Shown here: in pieces, positions 24,042 through 34,333 of the stretch | Position numbering within the stretch: position 1 is the first letter of the stretch | How the letters are laid out: each line of letters opens with the position of its first letter | Source: Pleurodeles waltl | Lineage: Eukaryota > Chordata > Amphibia > Caudata > Salamandridae | Direction: 5' to 3' | Assembly (NCBI RefSeq): GCF_031143425.1 | Contig: NC_090451.1 | Location: 351,610,339 to 351,674,338, forward strand | DNA: 64,000 nt | Notes under the pieces: model-generated | Told to the model about the DNA's origin: nothing | Seen by the model: the letters and a program-made list of their open reading frames with translations, nothing else | Databases searched by the model: none | Position numbers and translations under genes: made by a program

Positions 24042-26159
24042 TGTAAGGAAATGCCTCCTTGGCATGGTTACCCCCTGACTTTTTGCCTTTACTGATGCTA
24101 AGTTTTGATTGAAAGTGTGCTGGGACCCTGCTAACCAGGCCCCTGCACCAGTGTTCTTTCCCTAAACTGTACCTTTGCTTCCACAATTGGCACAGCCCTG
24201 GCACTCAGATAAGTCCCTTGTAACTGGTACCCCTGCTACCAAGGGTCCTGATGCCAGGGAAGGTCTCTAAGGGCTGCAGCATGTCTTATGCCACCCTGGG
24301 GACCCCTCACTCAGCACATGCACACTGCCTCACAGCTTGTGTGTGCTGGTGGGGAGAAAATGACTAAGTCAACATGGCACTCCCCTCAGAGTGCCATGCC
24401 AACCTCACACTGCCTGTGGCATAGGTAAGTCACCCCTCTAGCAGGCCTTACAGCCCTAAGGCAGGGTGGACTATACCACAGGTATGGCATGAGCACTATG
24501 CCCCTACGGTGTCTAAGCAAAACCTTAGACATTGTAAGTGCAGGGTAGCCATAAGAGTATATGGTCTGGGAGTTTGTCAAACACGAACTCCACAGTTCCA
24601 TAATGGGTACACTAAAATCTGGGAAGTTTGGTATCAAACTTCTCAGCACAATAAATGCACACTGATGCCAGTGTGGAATTTATTATAAAATGCACCCAGA
24701 GGGCATCTTAGAGATGCCCCCTGAATACCAATCTGACTTCTAGTGTTAGGCTGACCAGTTTCTGCCAGCCTTCCACAACCAGACGAGTTGCTGGCCACAT
24801 GGGGAGAGTGCCTTTCTCACTCTGTGGCCAGGAACAAAGCCTGTACTGGGTAGAGGTGCTTCTCACCTCCCCCTGCAGGAACTGTAACACCTGGCAGTGA
24901 GCCTCAAAGGCTCACCACCTTTGTTACAGTGCCACAGGGCATCCCAGCTAGTGGAGATGCCCGCCTCTCCGGCCACTGCCCCCACTTTTGGCGGCAAGGC
25001 TGGAGGAGATAATGAGAAAAACAAGGAGGAGTCACTCACCAGTCAGGACAGCCCCTAAGGTGCCCTGAGCTGAGGTGACCCCTGCCTTTAGAAATCCTCC
25101 ATCTTGAGTTTGGTGGATTCCCCCAATAGTATTAGGGATGTGCCCCCCCTCCCCACAGGAAGGAGGCACAAAGAGGGTGTAGCCACCCTCCAGGACAGTA
25201 GCCATTGAATACTGCCCTCCCAGACCTAATCACACCCCTAAATGTAGTATCTAGGGGCACCCCAGAACCCAGGAAATCAGGTTCTTGCAATCTGAACTAA
25301 GAAGGACTGCTGACCTGAAAGCCTGCAGAGACGACAGAAGACTACAACTGCTTGGCCCCAGCCCTACCGGCCTGTCTCCTGACTCGAAAAACTACAAAAG
25401 CGACGCATCCAACACAGACCAGTGACCTCTGAAGCCTCAGAGGACTGCCCTGAACCCCAGGACCAAGAAACTCCATTGAATCCAATGCAAAACCCGACGC
25501 CTTGTTTGCACACTGCACCCGCTTGCCCCTGTGCTGCTGAGGGTGTATTTTTGTGCCTGTTTGGGACCCCCCCAGTGCTCTACAAAACCCCCCTCGTCTA
25601 CCCCCGAGGACGCGGGTACTTACCTGCTGGCAGACTGGAACCGGAGCACCCCTGTTCTCCATAGGCGCCTATGTGTTTTGGGCACCTTTTTGACCTCTGC
25701 ACCTGACCGGCCCTGAGCTGCTGGTGTGGTAACTTTGGGGTTGCCCTGAACCCCCAACAGTGGGCTGCATATGCCCAGGAACTGAGATTTGTAGGTGTCT
25801 TACTTACCTCACAATCTAATTAATACTTAACTCCCCCAGGAACTGTTGATTTTTGCACCATGTCCACTTTTAAAATAGCTTATTGGCAGTTTAACAAAAA
25901 CTTTATATGTTATTGCTCTAACTCAAAGTTCCTAACTTACCTGTGTGGAGTACCTTGTATTTTATGTATTTACTTCAAATCTTTGTGTGTGTGTTCCTCA
26001 TTTATTGCCTGTGTGTGTACAACAAATGCTTAACACTACCCTCTGATAAGCCTACTGCTCGACCACACTACCACAAAATAGAGCATTAGAATTATCTACT
26101 TTTGCCACTATCTCACCTCTATGGGGAACCGTTGGACTCTGTGCACACTATCTCTCACT
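24042..26159 (+). repeat. LTR-B, a different long LTR, 3' end cut
   Basis: It begins with tgtaaggaaatgcctcc in the middle of the DIRS-like RT frame. It runs through a region shared with 60830-62187 (ccagccctaccggcctgtc, then gcttaacactaccctctgataag). The other copy ends gagccaacttcctaca, a proper CA terminus. This copy stops about 30 bp earlier, after ctatctctcactt. No gene is encoded. The ORFs at 25342-25716 and 24386-24890 are chance. Confidence 0.75.
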
Positions 26160-26269
26160 TAGCAGGCGTCTGGTTTTCAATAGGAATCAATGGAGGGACC
26201 CGGAGGTCACTCTAGCGGTGCAGGCTGGCCACTGTAACCGCATCTGGACTTCACAGAAACCTTCAATCT
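26160..26269. other. Junction sequence of unclear origin
   Basis: These 110 bp lie between the broken end of LTR-B and recognisable LTR-A-like sequence. They could be the divergent start of the next LTR or filler DNA from a rearrangement. Confidence 0.3.
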
Positions 26270-27503
26270 GCAGCTACAACGACAGCTCTGCTCTGCAACA
26301 TTGTTTCTTCAGCTCCTTCTAGCAACTGCAACATTTCCCCGGCTGTGCATCCTCTGAGGGTGGCAAGTCTTCGGTCTACACAAGAAGGAATCTCCCTTGG
26401 AGTGAAGGAGTCACTTTGTTGCTTCCACAAGCACCAACTGCAAGGACGACCGGCTGCGTGGCTGTCCTCTCATTCTGAACTGTGTGGATCCTGCATCATG
26501 GGTGGTGGCCTTGAGTGTTCCCCTTGGTCCTCTCTGCCAGCTGTCCAACTATGGTGAAGGTAGGCCCTTGCTTACCACACAGGACAGTACCCCCTTGCAC
26601 CGTGTCTCTTGCATCTGCCAGGGCTTGTTGGCATCTTCTCCAAGGGATCGTCAGGCTTTGTGTAGTCCCAGCCCCCAGGTCTCTTTCCTGTGATGCACAG
26701 CCCTCTGCATGCTTCTTCTGCAACATCTTGTCAGGTGTGTTGCATGGGCCTCAGCGACTCCTGGGCTCCTTGCCTGTGGGTCTTCTGTGGGGGCTGCCTG
26801 TGCTTCTTCGGTCTCTCTGCACTACTGAGGGGCACCTGGGACTCCATCTATGGGTTGAGTACCTCTGGACCTTTCTGGTTCCCGGCAGCTCCACTTTTCC
26901 ACCTACTGCAACATTTGCCTTTGCCAACGCTTGTTGGTGTTTTTTCCAACCATAGACTGATTGCAATCCTTCATCCGGTGTGGGTTGTCGACTGCATCAC
27001 CCAGGAACTCTTAACCTGCTCCAGTGCTGCATTGCTGACCGTCTTCGTCTCACCATCGACCAACTCCTGCAGCCACAGACGGGTGAGTAGTGGGTCCTGC
27101 CACAACTGGACACTCCAACGTGAACTGGACTTGGCCCCCTTCTTTTCCAGGTCCTCCTCTTCCAGGATCCACCTTTGGTTTCTTGCATGCTTGTCTGGGT
27201 CTTGCAATATTCTTCTATGAAGTCCTTTGGGTGGGTTTGGGGAGAACCAGTAACTTACCTCTTTTTTCCTGGTAGCTGGGGGGAGCACTCTAGTACTCAG
27301 CTTTGGGGTTTCCTAGTACCTCCAGCTCCCTTCTACCAATTCCACTTCCTTGGGTGGGGACCCAACATTCACATTTCCACTCTTTTAGTATAGGGCTTGG
27401 TCTCCTCCTAGGCGTTCAGTATTGACTATAACTTCTCACTGTTTTCCATTGCTTTTCATGCCTATTCCTGATTGTTATTGTACGTTCGTAGTGGGATTAC
27501 TTA
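26270..27503 (+). repeat. 5' LTR (divergent LTR-A type), first part, interrupted by DIRS
   Basis: This resembles the R/U5 half of plus-strand LTR-A: the gcaacatt...cagctcc...gcaactgcaac block, then acaagaaggaatctcccttgg, like the caccagaaggaccgaagaaat zone at 2407. It is more diverged than the other copies and lacks its U3. It is split at the trinucleotide TTA (27501-27503) by the DIRS element and resumes at 33804. The ORFs at 26345-27393 are not genes. Confidence 0.65.
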
Positions 27504-27752
27504 CTCCAGTATTGGAACTTTCATAGATTAACATGCTTGAATCACTCCCTGTTGTCGAGATGGGAGTTCCCGGTACCTTAGAAAAGGCAATGTCCCAAAG
27601 ACATAACAAGTATAACATAAAACTCTACATTTTAGCAATCTATCCAAGTCCTTATGTAAAACGGAACAAACTTGAACCTCAGCCAATCAGAGAGCACCAC
27701 CCTCTAGAACCCTCCTGAGAGAAGCTCCTGCACCTCAGATTTTCTACTGCAC
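27504..27752 (+). repeat. DIRS left inverted terminal repeat
   Basis: It starts ctccagtattggaac and is an imperfect reverse complement of 33521-33769, with small substitutions and indels. The mismatch level indicates that the copy is not very recent. Confidence 0.92.
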
Positions 27753-27893
27753 GTCGTGCTAGGGAGTCTCCTCTGAGCTCTGCTCAGTTTGTTCTTGTGG
27801 AGGAAGATTTTCTATCTATATCTGAATTTCTTTTTGCTCATTGGGTGTCTCTGGCTTACACTCATACTTTCTGGAGCCTGTTGTACCAGCAGG

Positions 27894-29465
27894 ATGTCTG
27901 ACAGGGAGAGAAAAAGTCTTGTTAGAGCCTGCAGCACTTGTGGGAAGAAAAGGCTTCATTCAGAAGACCGTCATACAAATTGTATGTATTGCCTCTATCC
28001 TGAACACTCTTCTGCTGACTGTACAGTATGTCATACCTTTTCATCAAATACTTTGAAGGATAGAGAGCGAAGGTTGTTGATAAGGCTCCAAAAGCTTAAA
28101 TTGAGAAAAAACCCTGTCTCGGATTCTGACAGTGAGGAGTCTTCATTGTCTTCTAGGAAGTCACAAAAGAGGCAAAGATCACCTCATTCTGAAAAGGGTT
28201 CAAAACAACCCTCAAAGACTTTTAAAAAGACCTCACAGGGGTCTGGAGAAGGCCGCAGTTTCTCATCCTCACCTTAGGAAAAAAGATCCTCCTCTACGTT
28301 CAGGCATCTACCTTCAACATCAAAGGAGGTACCAAAATCTTCCACAGAGCCTTCTACACCCCCGCCAAAGGTGTTAACGGTGTTTAGAAAGCCTTCTTCA
28401 GCCTCTGAAGATAGACCGTCGACGACGATTCCACCGTCCACGAGGTCATCATTGTCGTCGACGAGAACGTACACAGCGGCTGCATCTGTGACGACGATAA
28501 CCAGTCTAGCGATGGTGACTTCTTCCTCGTCGACGACATCCACAACGGTAATAAAATCTAGGCTATCGACGTTGAAGATCAAGACGTCTTTGATGATGAT
28601 TCCGACCCCTATTCTGTCAACGACACCATCGACAACGAGGATCCCTACATCTACGGCTTCGTCGACGGTACTGTTGTCGACACCGTAGATGAAGAGAAAA
28701 ACACAGTCTGTGTCTGGGAGGGGTGATATCACTCCAAGAGCTACATCCCCAAGCAGGGTTACAGAATTAATCCCAACTCATCTTCTGGAGGAAGATTCGG
28801 ATGACGATGGGCCGTTTGGGACAGCCCATAGCCCTTCACAACGTCATGTTAAGTGTCAAGAGGATGAAGAGGAATATTATCAACAGTATTATTCTCCTCA
28901 GCGACAGCAGACATATGTACCAGAGGACATGGTTTGTGTTCCGAATTCCCTTATATCTGATCTACAGTTTATGCTGTCAGATTACAAAAGGAGGTTTCCA
29001 TCAGCGCCACAATCGGACATTCAAACGGCGCCTCCCCCATTAATGCCTGCCACTCCAGTACCACAATCTAGATCATCTCCTAGATCGGCCAGAAGTACCC
29101 CGCAAAGGTCTTTCATTCAGGTTACTGACTCTTCGGATGAAGAAAGGGAGGAAGGAGAATTGCAGGCCAACTCTGGTTGGGACAACTATATATTGCCGAC
29201 ACCCTCTTCTCCATCGCCTACTCCGGTGGATTCTCCCCCGGCAGATATTGGGGATTTCGATAATTTGCTTGAGAGGGCGGCAGAGAGATTAGCGATACCC
29301 ATGCCATCCAAACAGATGGATTGTTTCTTATATGACTTCAACAAGCCGTATCAAGAGTGTCCGCTCCATACCAATAGTAGGCTACATCTGGGAGGAAGGT
29401 CTCAAAGTAATGAAAAATCCAGCTACGGTGACGACAGTCTTGCCCAGGTTGGACAAAAAGTATAA
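27894..29465 (+). pseudogene. DIRS gag, one frame interrupted by two amber codons
   Basis: A single reading frame runs from ATG 27894 to 29465, broken only by TAG at 28275-28277 and TAG at 28686-28688. The N-terminal part has a Cys/His block (CSTCGKKRLHSEDRHTNC, then CLYPEHSSADCTVC, residues about 12-50). The middle is extremely Ser/Thr-rich, and the rest is acidic and Pro-rich (LLEEDSDDDGPFG, TDSSDEEREEGEL). After about 29400 the homologous reading continues in another frame (29332-29832). Gag in this family packages the RNA for reverse transcription. Confidence 0.8.
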
Positions 29466-29832
29466 GTCCCCAGAGGACACTCTGGCGTGTCGCGTTAGTC
29501 ACCCGAAGCCGGACTCCGTTAAAAGCCAGGCAGCGCAGAGGCGTTCCAAAAATCCATCAATGCCACTTTCAGCTCCTCCAGACAAAGAGGGGAGAATACT
29601 GGACAACATTGGGAAGCGTTTCTCTTCCATGTTTGGCCTAATAGTGAGGGCAGTGAATTCATTGACAATCCTGGGGAGGTATGACAGACCGCTGTGGGCT
29701 GATATTGCCCCGTATCTGGACCACCTCTCAGAAGACTCTAAGGCGGAGGTGAAGAAAATCCTCTTGGAGGGTGAGCGCATCTCGGCAGAGGGGATAGATT
29801 GCTCTATGGATATTGCAACAACAGCATTTTGA
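29332..29832 (+). pseudogene. DIRS gag C-terminal part, shifted frame
   Basis: This frame encodes a helical segment, SMFGLIVRAVNSLTILGRYD, followed by RPLWADIAPYLDHLSEDSK. The counterpart is seen in the older DIRS-like remnant near 23600 (LLARYDRAHW). It follows the main gag frame after a one-base shift around 29400-29460 and ends at a stop (29830-29832). Confidence 0.75.
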
Positions 29833-30040
29833 CAGCTACCTGGTGGAGCAGTGCTGCTGCGTCAGGGCTGGCTGAGGGCCACTTCCTTTCGTCCAGAGGT
29901 TCAGATCAAGGTGTTGGACCTTCCTTTTGATGGAGAGGTGTTGTTCAGCAAGCATGTGGATGAGGCCTTGCAAGCCATCAAGTCACACACAGACGTTGCA
30001 AGGTCCTTAGGGACACTTCAATTTAGGAGAATGCCTTTTC
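29833..30040 (+). other. DIRS gag-pol junction
   Basis: This is the short stretch between the gag C-terminal block and the RT frame. It still reads protein-like in one frame (VLDLPFDGEVLFSKHVDEAL at about 29911-29970), so it is probably the degraded end of gag. Confidence 0.5.
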
Positions 30041-31092
30041 ATGCCTCCAGAGATCGGGGAGTCTCGACATATCGAGGGGGTTACCAGAGTTTTCGTTAGC
30101 CCTCCTATGCTACACAGCCGTTACGGCCTCAGTACACTCAGAGGCAACCTCCTCAGGCGTCCTGTTCCAGACCCCCTCCTAGGGGAAGACCGCGTTATGG
30201 CAAAGAGGCAGCCAGACGTCAATGACAAGTTTCAGGCTCCGGCTACAGCCTTACCACAGAGCCGGAAGATAGGAGGAAGGATATCGCACTTCTACAAGAA
30301 GTGGGAAAAAATAACATCAGATCAGTGGGTTTTAAACATTGTTCGATTTGGCCATACTTTAGAGTTCATTCAACGCCCACCTTCTTGTCCTCCTCATACC
30401 TTCGTGCAGAACCATCTAAAACAACTCCGGCTGGAGGTCGTGACCATGCTCAGAAACAGAGCGGTAGAGAGAGTTTCTTCTTCGCAGAAAGGCAAAAGTT
30501 TTTACTCCAGTTTCTTTCTGGTGCGCAAAAACTGGGAATCTTGGCGTCCCATTCTAGATCTCAGGGACCTAAACAAGTACCTCAAACGCCAAAACTTTTG
30601 CGTGGTCACATTGCAAGATATCCTTCTCCGCATGAACCACGGGGATTATATGACGTCTCTGGATCTACAGGACGCTTACTTTCATATTCCGATTTCACCT
30701 GCCCACAGAAAATATCAGTTTTGTGGTAGCCGGCAGCTATTTCCAATTCAAAGTTCTTCCATTGGGCCTGAAGTCCGCCCCCAGAATCTTTACAAAGTGC
30801 TTAGCTCCGGTAGCGGCTTCCTTGAGAAAGAAAAAATGGAGGTCTTCTCAAACAGCTCACGACTGAACGATGGTTTGCATAGCATTATTCGACGAGCTGG
30901 GTCTCACTGTGAATCAGAACAAGTCAAACATCTTGCCAACAAGAGTGACAACCTTTTTAGGAGCAAAAATCGACACCATCAAAGACAGAGCTTTTCTGTC
31001 AATGGAGAGACAAACGAAACCCGTTTGCCTAGCAAGCAGAGTACAAAGAAAAAAGTATTTCTGTACCCACCTACAAATCGCTTCTGGGGGTA
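30041..31092 (+). pseudogene. DIRS reverse transcriptase remnant lacking the YxDD box
   Basis: The frame starting at 30041 carries RISHFYKKWEKITSDQWVL, the usual start of DIRS RT. It then has WRPILDLRDLNKYL and motif A as MTSLDLQDAYFHIPISP. Near 30720 the frame shifts by one base, and the next frame reads AGSYFQFKVLPLGLKSAPRI (motif B region) up to LRKKK. The expected Y-L-D-D strand should follow but is absent. The sequence passes directly to LFDELGLTVNQNKSNILP. A short deletion appears to have removed the catalytic aspartates. Confidence 0.85.
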
Positions 31093-31800
31093 ATGCTTTC
31101 TTGCATACAGTTAGTCCCCTTTTGTCGCCTAAGAATGCATCCCGTGCAGGAGGAATTAGATCTTCAATGGATACAAAGAGAGAACTCATTCGACGATCTA
31201 ATCACAGTAACTCCTCGGATGGTTCAGGCGCTCCACTGGTGGAAAGACCAGCAAAACATCGCAGTAGGTCTTCCTTGCCTACCGCCTCGGCCTCCGTTGG
31301 TCATCACCACGGATGCTTCCCTATAGGGGTGGGGAGCGCATCTTCAAGATCTTCAGATCAGTGGGAAGTGAAACAACTCCTTCCAAAAGTATCATATCAA
31401 CTTCCTGGAGTTGAGAGTGAGTTCCCTGGCCCTGCAAGCTTTCCTCCCAAGATTAAAAACACTCAGCAGTTCTCATAAGGAAGGACAATACTGCAGTGAT
31501 GCATTATTTAAACAAGCAAGGGGGAACAAAGTCTCTCCTCCTATCTTGGGAATCGCAGACGGATTGGGACTGGGCCATTTGCAGTGGCATCAGTCTACGA
31601 GCAGAATATCTGCCAGGAAGGCAGAACAAGATGGCAGACACTCTCAGCAGACTGACGTCCTCCTGTCACAAATGGTAGCTGAACCAGGCGGTGCTCGACC
31701 AGGTCTTCAGGAGGTGGGTAAAACCCAAACTGGATCTTTTTGCATCCCCGCAGAACACCAAATGCCTCTAATATGCAAGTTAGGTTCACCATCCGGGCTC
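31093..31800 (+). pseudogene. DIRS RNase H-like region, broken
   Basis: Pieces in three frames give WWKDQQNIAVGLPCLPPRPP and VITTDASL, then a TAG where the family has a residue before GWGAHL. A later piece has VMHYLNKQGGTKS and ends YLPGRQNKMADTLSRL. These are typical of the DIRS RNase H domain (Asp in TDAS, the N-x-ADxLSR end). It would degrade the RNA template. At least two frameshifts and one stop disable it. Confidence 0.8.
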
Positions 31801-32130
31801 TAGAGGGAATGCGTTTTCGATGGCATGGTGCGGAATATTTGCCTACGCTTTTCCTCCCATTCCTCTAGTCTCAAGAGTACTTGCAAAGATCAAATGGGAG
31901 CATTGCAAGCTCATCCTGATAGCTCCATGCTGGCCCTGCCAACATTGGTTCTCTGAACTCCTCCTGTTGTCGGAGGCGACTCGCATTCCACTAAAAGTTT
32001 CACCACAGCTATTGACAAGGAACAGGGGCCAGATTTTGCATACGGACCCCAAATCACTCAAATTATTAGCCTGCCTCCTGAACACCAGGAGTTTGCCCAT
32101 TTAAACATTCACCCTGAGTGTTGGGATATC
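31801..32130 (+). other. Linker between DIRS RNase H and recombinase
   Basis: One frame still reads family-like (IPLVSRVLAKIKWEHCKLI, then APCWPCQHWFSELL at about 31857-31967). In intact relatives this short conserved segment lies between RNase H and the recombinase. Here it is out of frame with its neighbours. Confidence 0.5.
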
Positions 32131-33114
32131 TTGGCAAAAGCCAGAGTGGATAGCACCAACAAATCGTACTCTTTGAAATGGAAGAGATTTTGTTTGTGGT
32201 GTCAGAAGGAGCAGGCTGATCCACTACTATCACCGCCGGAGCGAATACTGCCCTATCTCCTCTATCTGGCGTCTACAGGCTTGGCGCATGCATCCATTAG
32301 GATGCACTTAGGCGAACGTCTGAAGCGAGATATCGCTGCTATGTCACCATCTCTGTGGTCTTCTAGATTAATCAATTTCTCGAAGGACTCTTGAGTTTTT
32401 TCACCGGTAAGGCCTCCTTCACCGTCTTGGCAACTCAACACGGTTCTCTCTCAGCTTATGAAACACCCATTTGAACCGATACACAGAGCGGATCTGAAGC
32501 ATTTATTGTGGAAAGTGGCTCTGTTACTAGCCCTTACTTCTTCTCGAAGGGTCAGTGAGATCCAGGCGTTGACAATTCAGGAGCCTTTCCTCCAGTTTAA
32601 ACAGGATAGAGTAATGCTTCGTGCGAACTCCAAGTTTGTTCCAAAGGTCCCTTCAGACTTTCATATTAACCAACTGGTGGTTTTGAAATCTTTCTTTCCG
32701 AACCCAACATCTCTGGCAGAGAGAGCTCTGCACCCGTTGGACATCAAAAGAAATCTAAAATTTTACCTGGAAAGAACCAAGAATTTTAAAAAGTCTACTC
32801 AATTATTTGTTGCATATAGTGCCCCTAGGAAGGGACAGGCCCTTTCCAAGAGGAGTATAGCCAGGTGGATAGTAGCTGCTATAAACTTTTGCCACCAAGC
32901 AGCTGGAAAGCCTTTACAATACTCAGTAAGGGCACATTCTGCGAGGACTGTCTCAGCGTCCATGGCACTGTTTGCGGGTGTACCCCTGCAGGACATTTGC
33001 AGAGCAGCCACCTGGAAGACTACTCACACATTTACAAAGCACTATGGTCTAGATGCCATGCCTAAGGGAGATGTAGCGGTTGGTCAGGCAGTACTGCGAC
33101 ATCTGTTCCAGTAA
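32131..33114 (+). pseudogene. DIRS tyrosine recombinase, one internal break
   Basis: Two open pieces, 32131-32394 and 32458-33114, make up the recombinase. The first is the SAM-like N-terminal DNA-binding part (STNKSYSLKWKRFCLWC). The second is the catalytic domain, with the first arginine in TSSRRVSEIQAL (about residues 28-38 of the second piece), the H-x-x-R box HSARTVSAS (about 160) and the nucleophile in FTKHYGLD (about 193-200). All catalytic residues remain. The enzyme integrates the circular cDNA intermediate. The break at 32392-32460 makes this copy non-functional. Confidence 0.9.
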
Positions 33115-33370
33115 CTGTGAGCTCACATTGCCTCCCAGCATCCGTCTTTTCTATTACGCACATTGCATGGTTTAAGTTTGTTTCATTTGCATATGTTCTT
33201 TTTTTCATAACATATAAGTATGTGTAGAAATGAATGATATTATATGTATGGAAGGTAATGTTTTTCATGCTATTAAGAACAGCTCAGTAATCTCTGATTA
33301 AGTTGAAGGGTGTAGAATCAATGCAATGTGCTCTGAATACTGCTTTATAGTCTGATTCAAGCATGTGAAT

Positions 33371-33460
33371 CTATGAAAGTTCCAATACTGGAGTAAGAAA
33401 ATAAGTTACTTACCTGTAACTATAGTTCTCCAGTATTGGAATCTTTCATAGATTGACATA
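33371..33460 (+). repeat. DIRS internal complementary region
   Basis: Bases 33371-33393 are the reverse complement of the element's left end, and 33394-33425 are the reverse complement of its right-end extension. Together they reproduce the joint that closes the circular replication intermediate. The following bases (33428-33454) repeat the terminal palindromic motif. Confidence 0.93.
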
Positions 33461-33520
33461 CGACCCACCCGCCTGCCGGGGGAAGCTCACCTCCAATATC
33501 TCTTGTTCAACCGTTGACTT

Positions 33521-33803
33521 GCACACTAGAAAATCTGAGGTGCTGGAGCTTCTCTCACGAGGGTTCCAGAGGGTGGTGCTCTGACTGGCTGAGGTTCAAG
33601 TTTGGTCCTTTTTACATAAGGACTTGGATAGATTGCTAAAATGTAGAGTTTTTATGTTATACCCGTTATGTCTTTGGGATATTGTCTTTTCTAAGGTACC
33701 GGGGACTCCCATCTCGATGACCGGGAATGATTCAAGCATGTTAATCTATGAAAGATTCCAATACTGGAGATCTATAGTTACAGGTAAGTAACTTATTTTC
33801 TTA
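33521..33803 (-). repeat. DIRS right inverted terminal repeat plus 34-nt extension
   Basis: 33521-33769 mirrors the left terminal repeat. 33770-33803 is the extra right-end tail (atctatagttacaggtaag and onwards), whose complement is found in the internal region. Confidence 0.92.
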
Positions 33804-34098
33804 CCTCCTATTGGAGTATTGCCTTCCAGTGTTTTAGTAACTGTGTTACTGTAATAAAGAGCCTTTATTTTCGTAACACTGAGTGTTTTCTTTCATGTGT
33901 GTAAATGCTGTGTGACTACAGTGGTATTGCATGAGCTTTGCATGTCTCCTAGATAAGCCTTGGATTGTCATCCACCGCTACCTCCAGAGAGCCTTGCTTC
34001 TTAGACACTGACTGCACCTCATTAATAGGGGATACCTGGACCTGGTATAACGTGATAATACCTTAGGTACTCCCCACACACCTTGCCAGCTTCCTACA
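33804..34098 (+). repeat. 5' LTR, second part (after DIRS)
   Basis: It continues the LTR-A-type U5 (ctcctattggagtattgcc, a polyadenylation-type aataaagagcctttatt at about 33853, and ggatacctggacctgg). It ends at the CA terminus ttcctaca at 34098, directly followed by a primer-binding-like sequence. Confidence 0.85.
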
Positions 34099-34099
34099 T

Positions 34100-34119
34100 T
34101 GGTGGTACAGCGGTGGGAT
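34100..34119 (+). other. Primer-binding site, tRNA-Leu-like
   Basis: The sequence tggtggtacagcggtgggat lies immediately after the LTR. It agrees with the complement of a vertebrate tRNA-Leu 3' end (tggtggcagcggtgggat), apart from two extra bases. The equivalent position in the complete minus-strand element (56304-56327) reads ttggttgtgcagtggtggg, a more diverged relative. Confidence 0.6.
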
Positions 34120-34333
34120 AAGCAGTTGCAATTGCCTTACCACTCTGTCACTTGTTAGTTTCCACAGGAAAGACCACTTGCTAACTTGGGGTACACACTG
34201 TACTTCGTATCAGGGATCTAGTCTTCTAAGTTTGGGTAAGCTAAGGGCCTGGCATAGCCCTTGCTCCAAGCTTCTTCAGGGAACCTAGTAGTTATAGTAG
34301 TTAGGAACACCTACACCACGCTAGCTAGATACC

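Larger units (their letters stand above)
27504..33803 (+). mobile_element. Structurally complete DIRS-type tyrosine-recombinase retrotransposon
   Basis: The 6,300-bp element has near-inverted terminal repeats of about 249 bp (27504-27752 and 33521-33769), a 34-nt extension at the right end (33770-33803) and an internal complementary region (33371-33460). That region is the reverse complement of the right extension joined to the left end, as expected for the circularising intermediate of this family. Genes in order are gag, reverse transcriptase/RNase H and tyrosine recombinase. There is no target-site duplication. Both flanks share TTA, consistent with recombinase-mediated insertion. Coding frames are interrupted, so this copy is inactive. 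Confidence 0.95.

Noticed and set aside
26515..27220. Overlapping plus-strand ORFs of 146 and 176 codons
   Set aside because: They lie in LTR-A-type sequence. The Cys/Leu-rich translation reflects CTG/CTT-rich DNA and has no family signature.
28274..28732. 152-codon minus-strand ORF rich in Val and Asp
   Set aside because: It is the mirror of the TCGACGA-rich part of the DIRS gag. Composition explains it.
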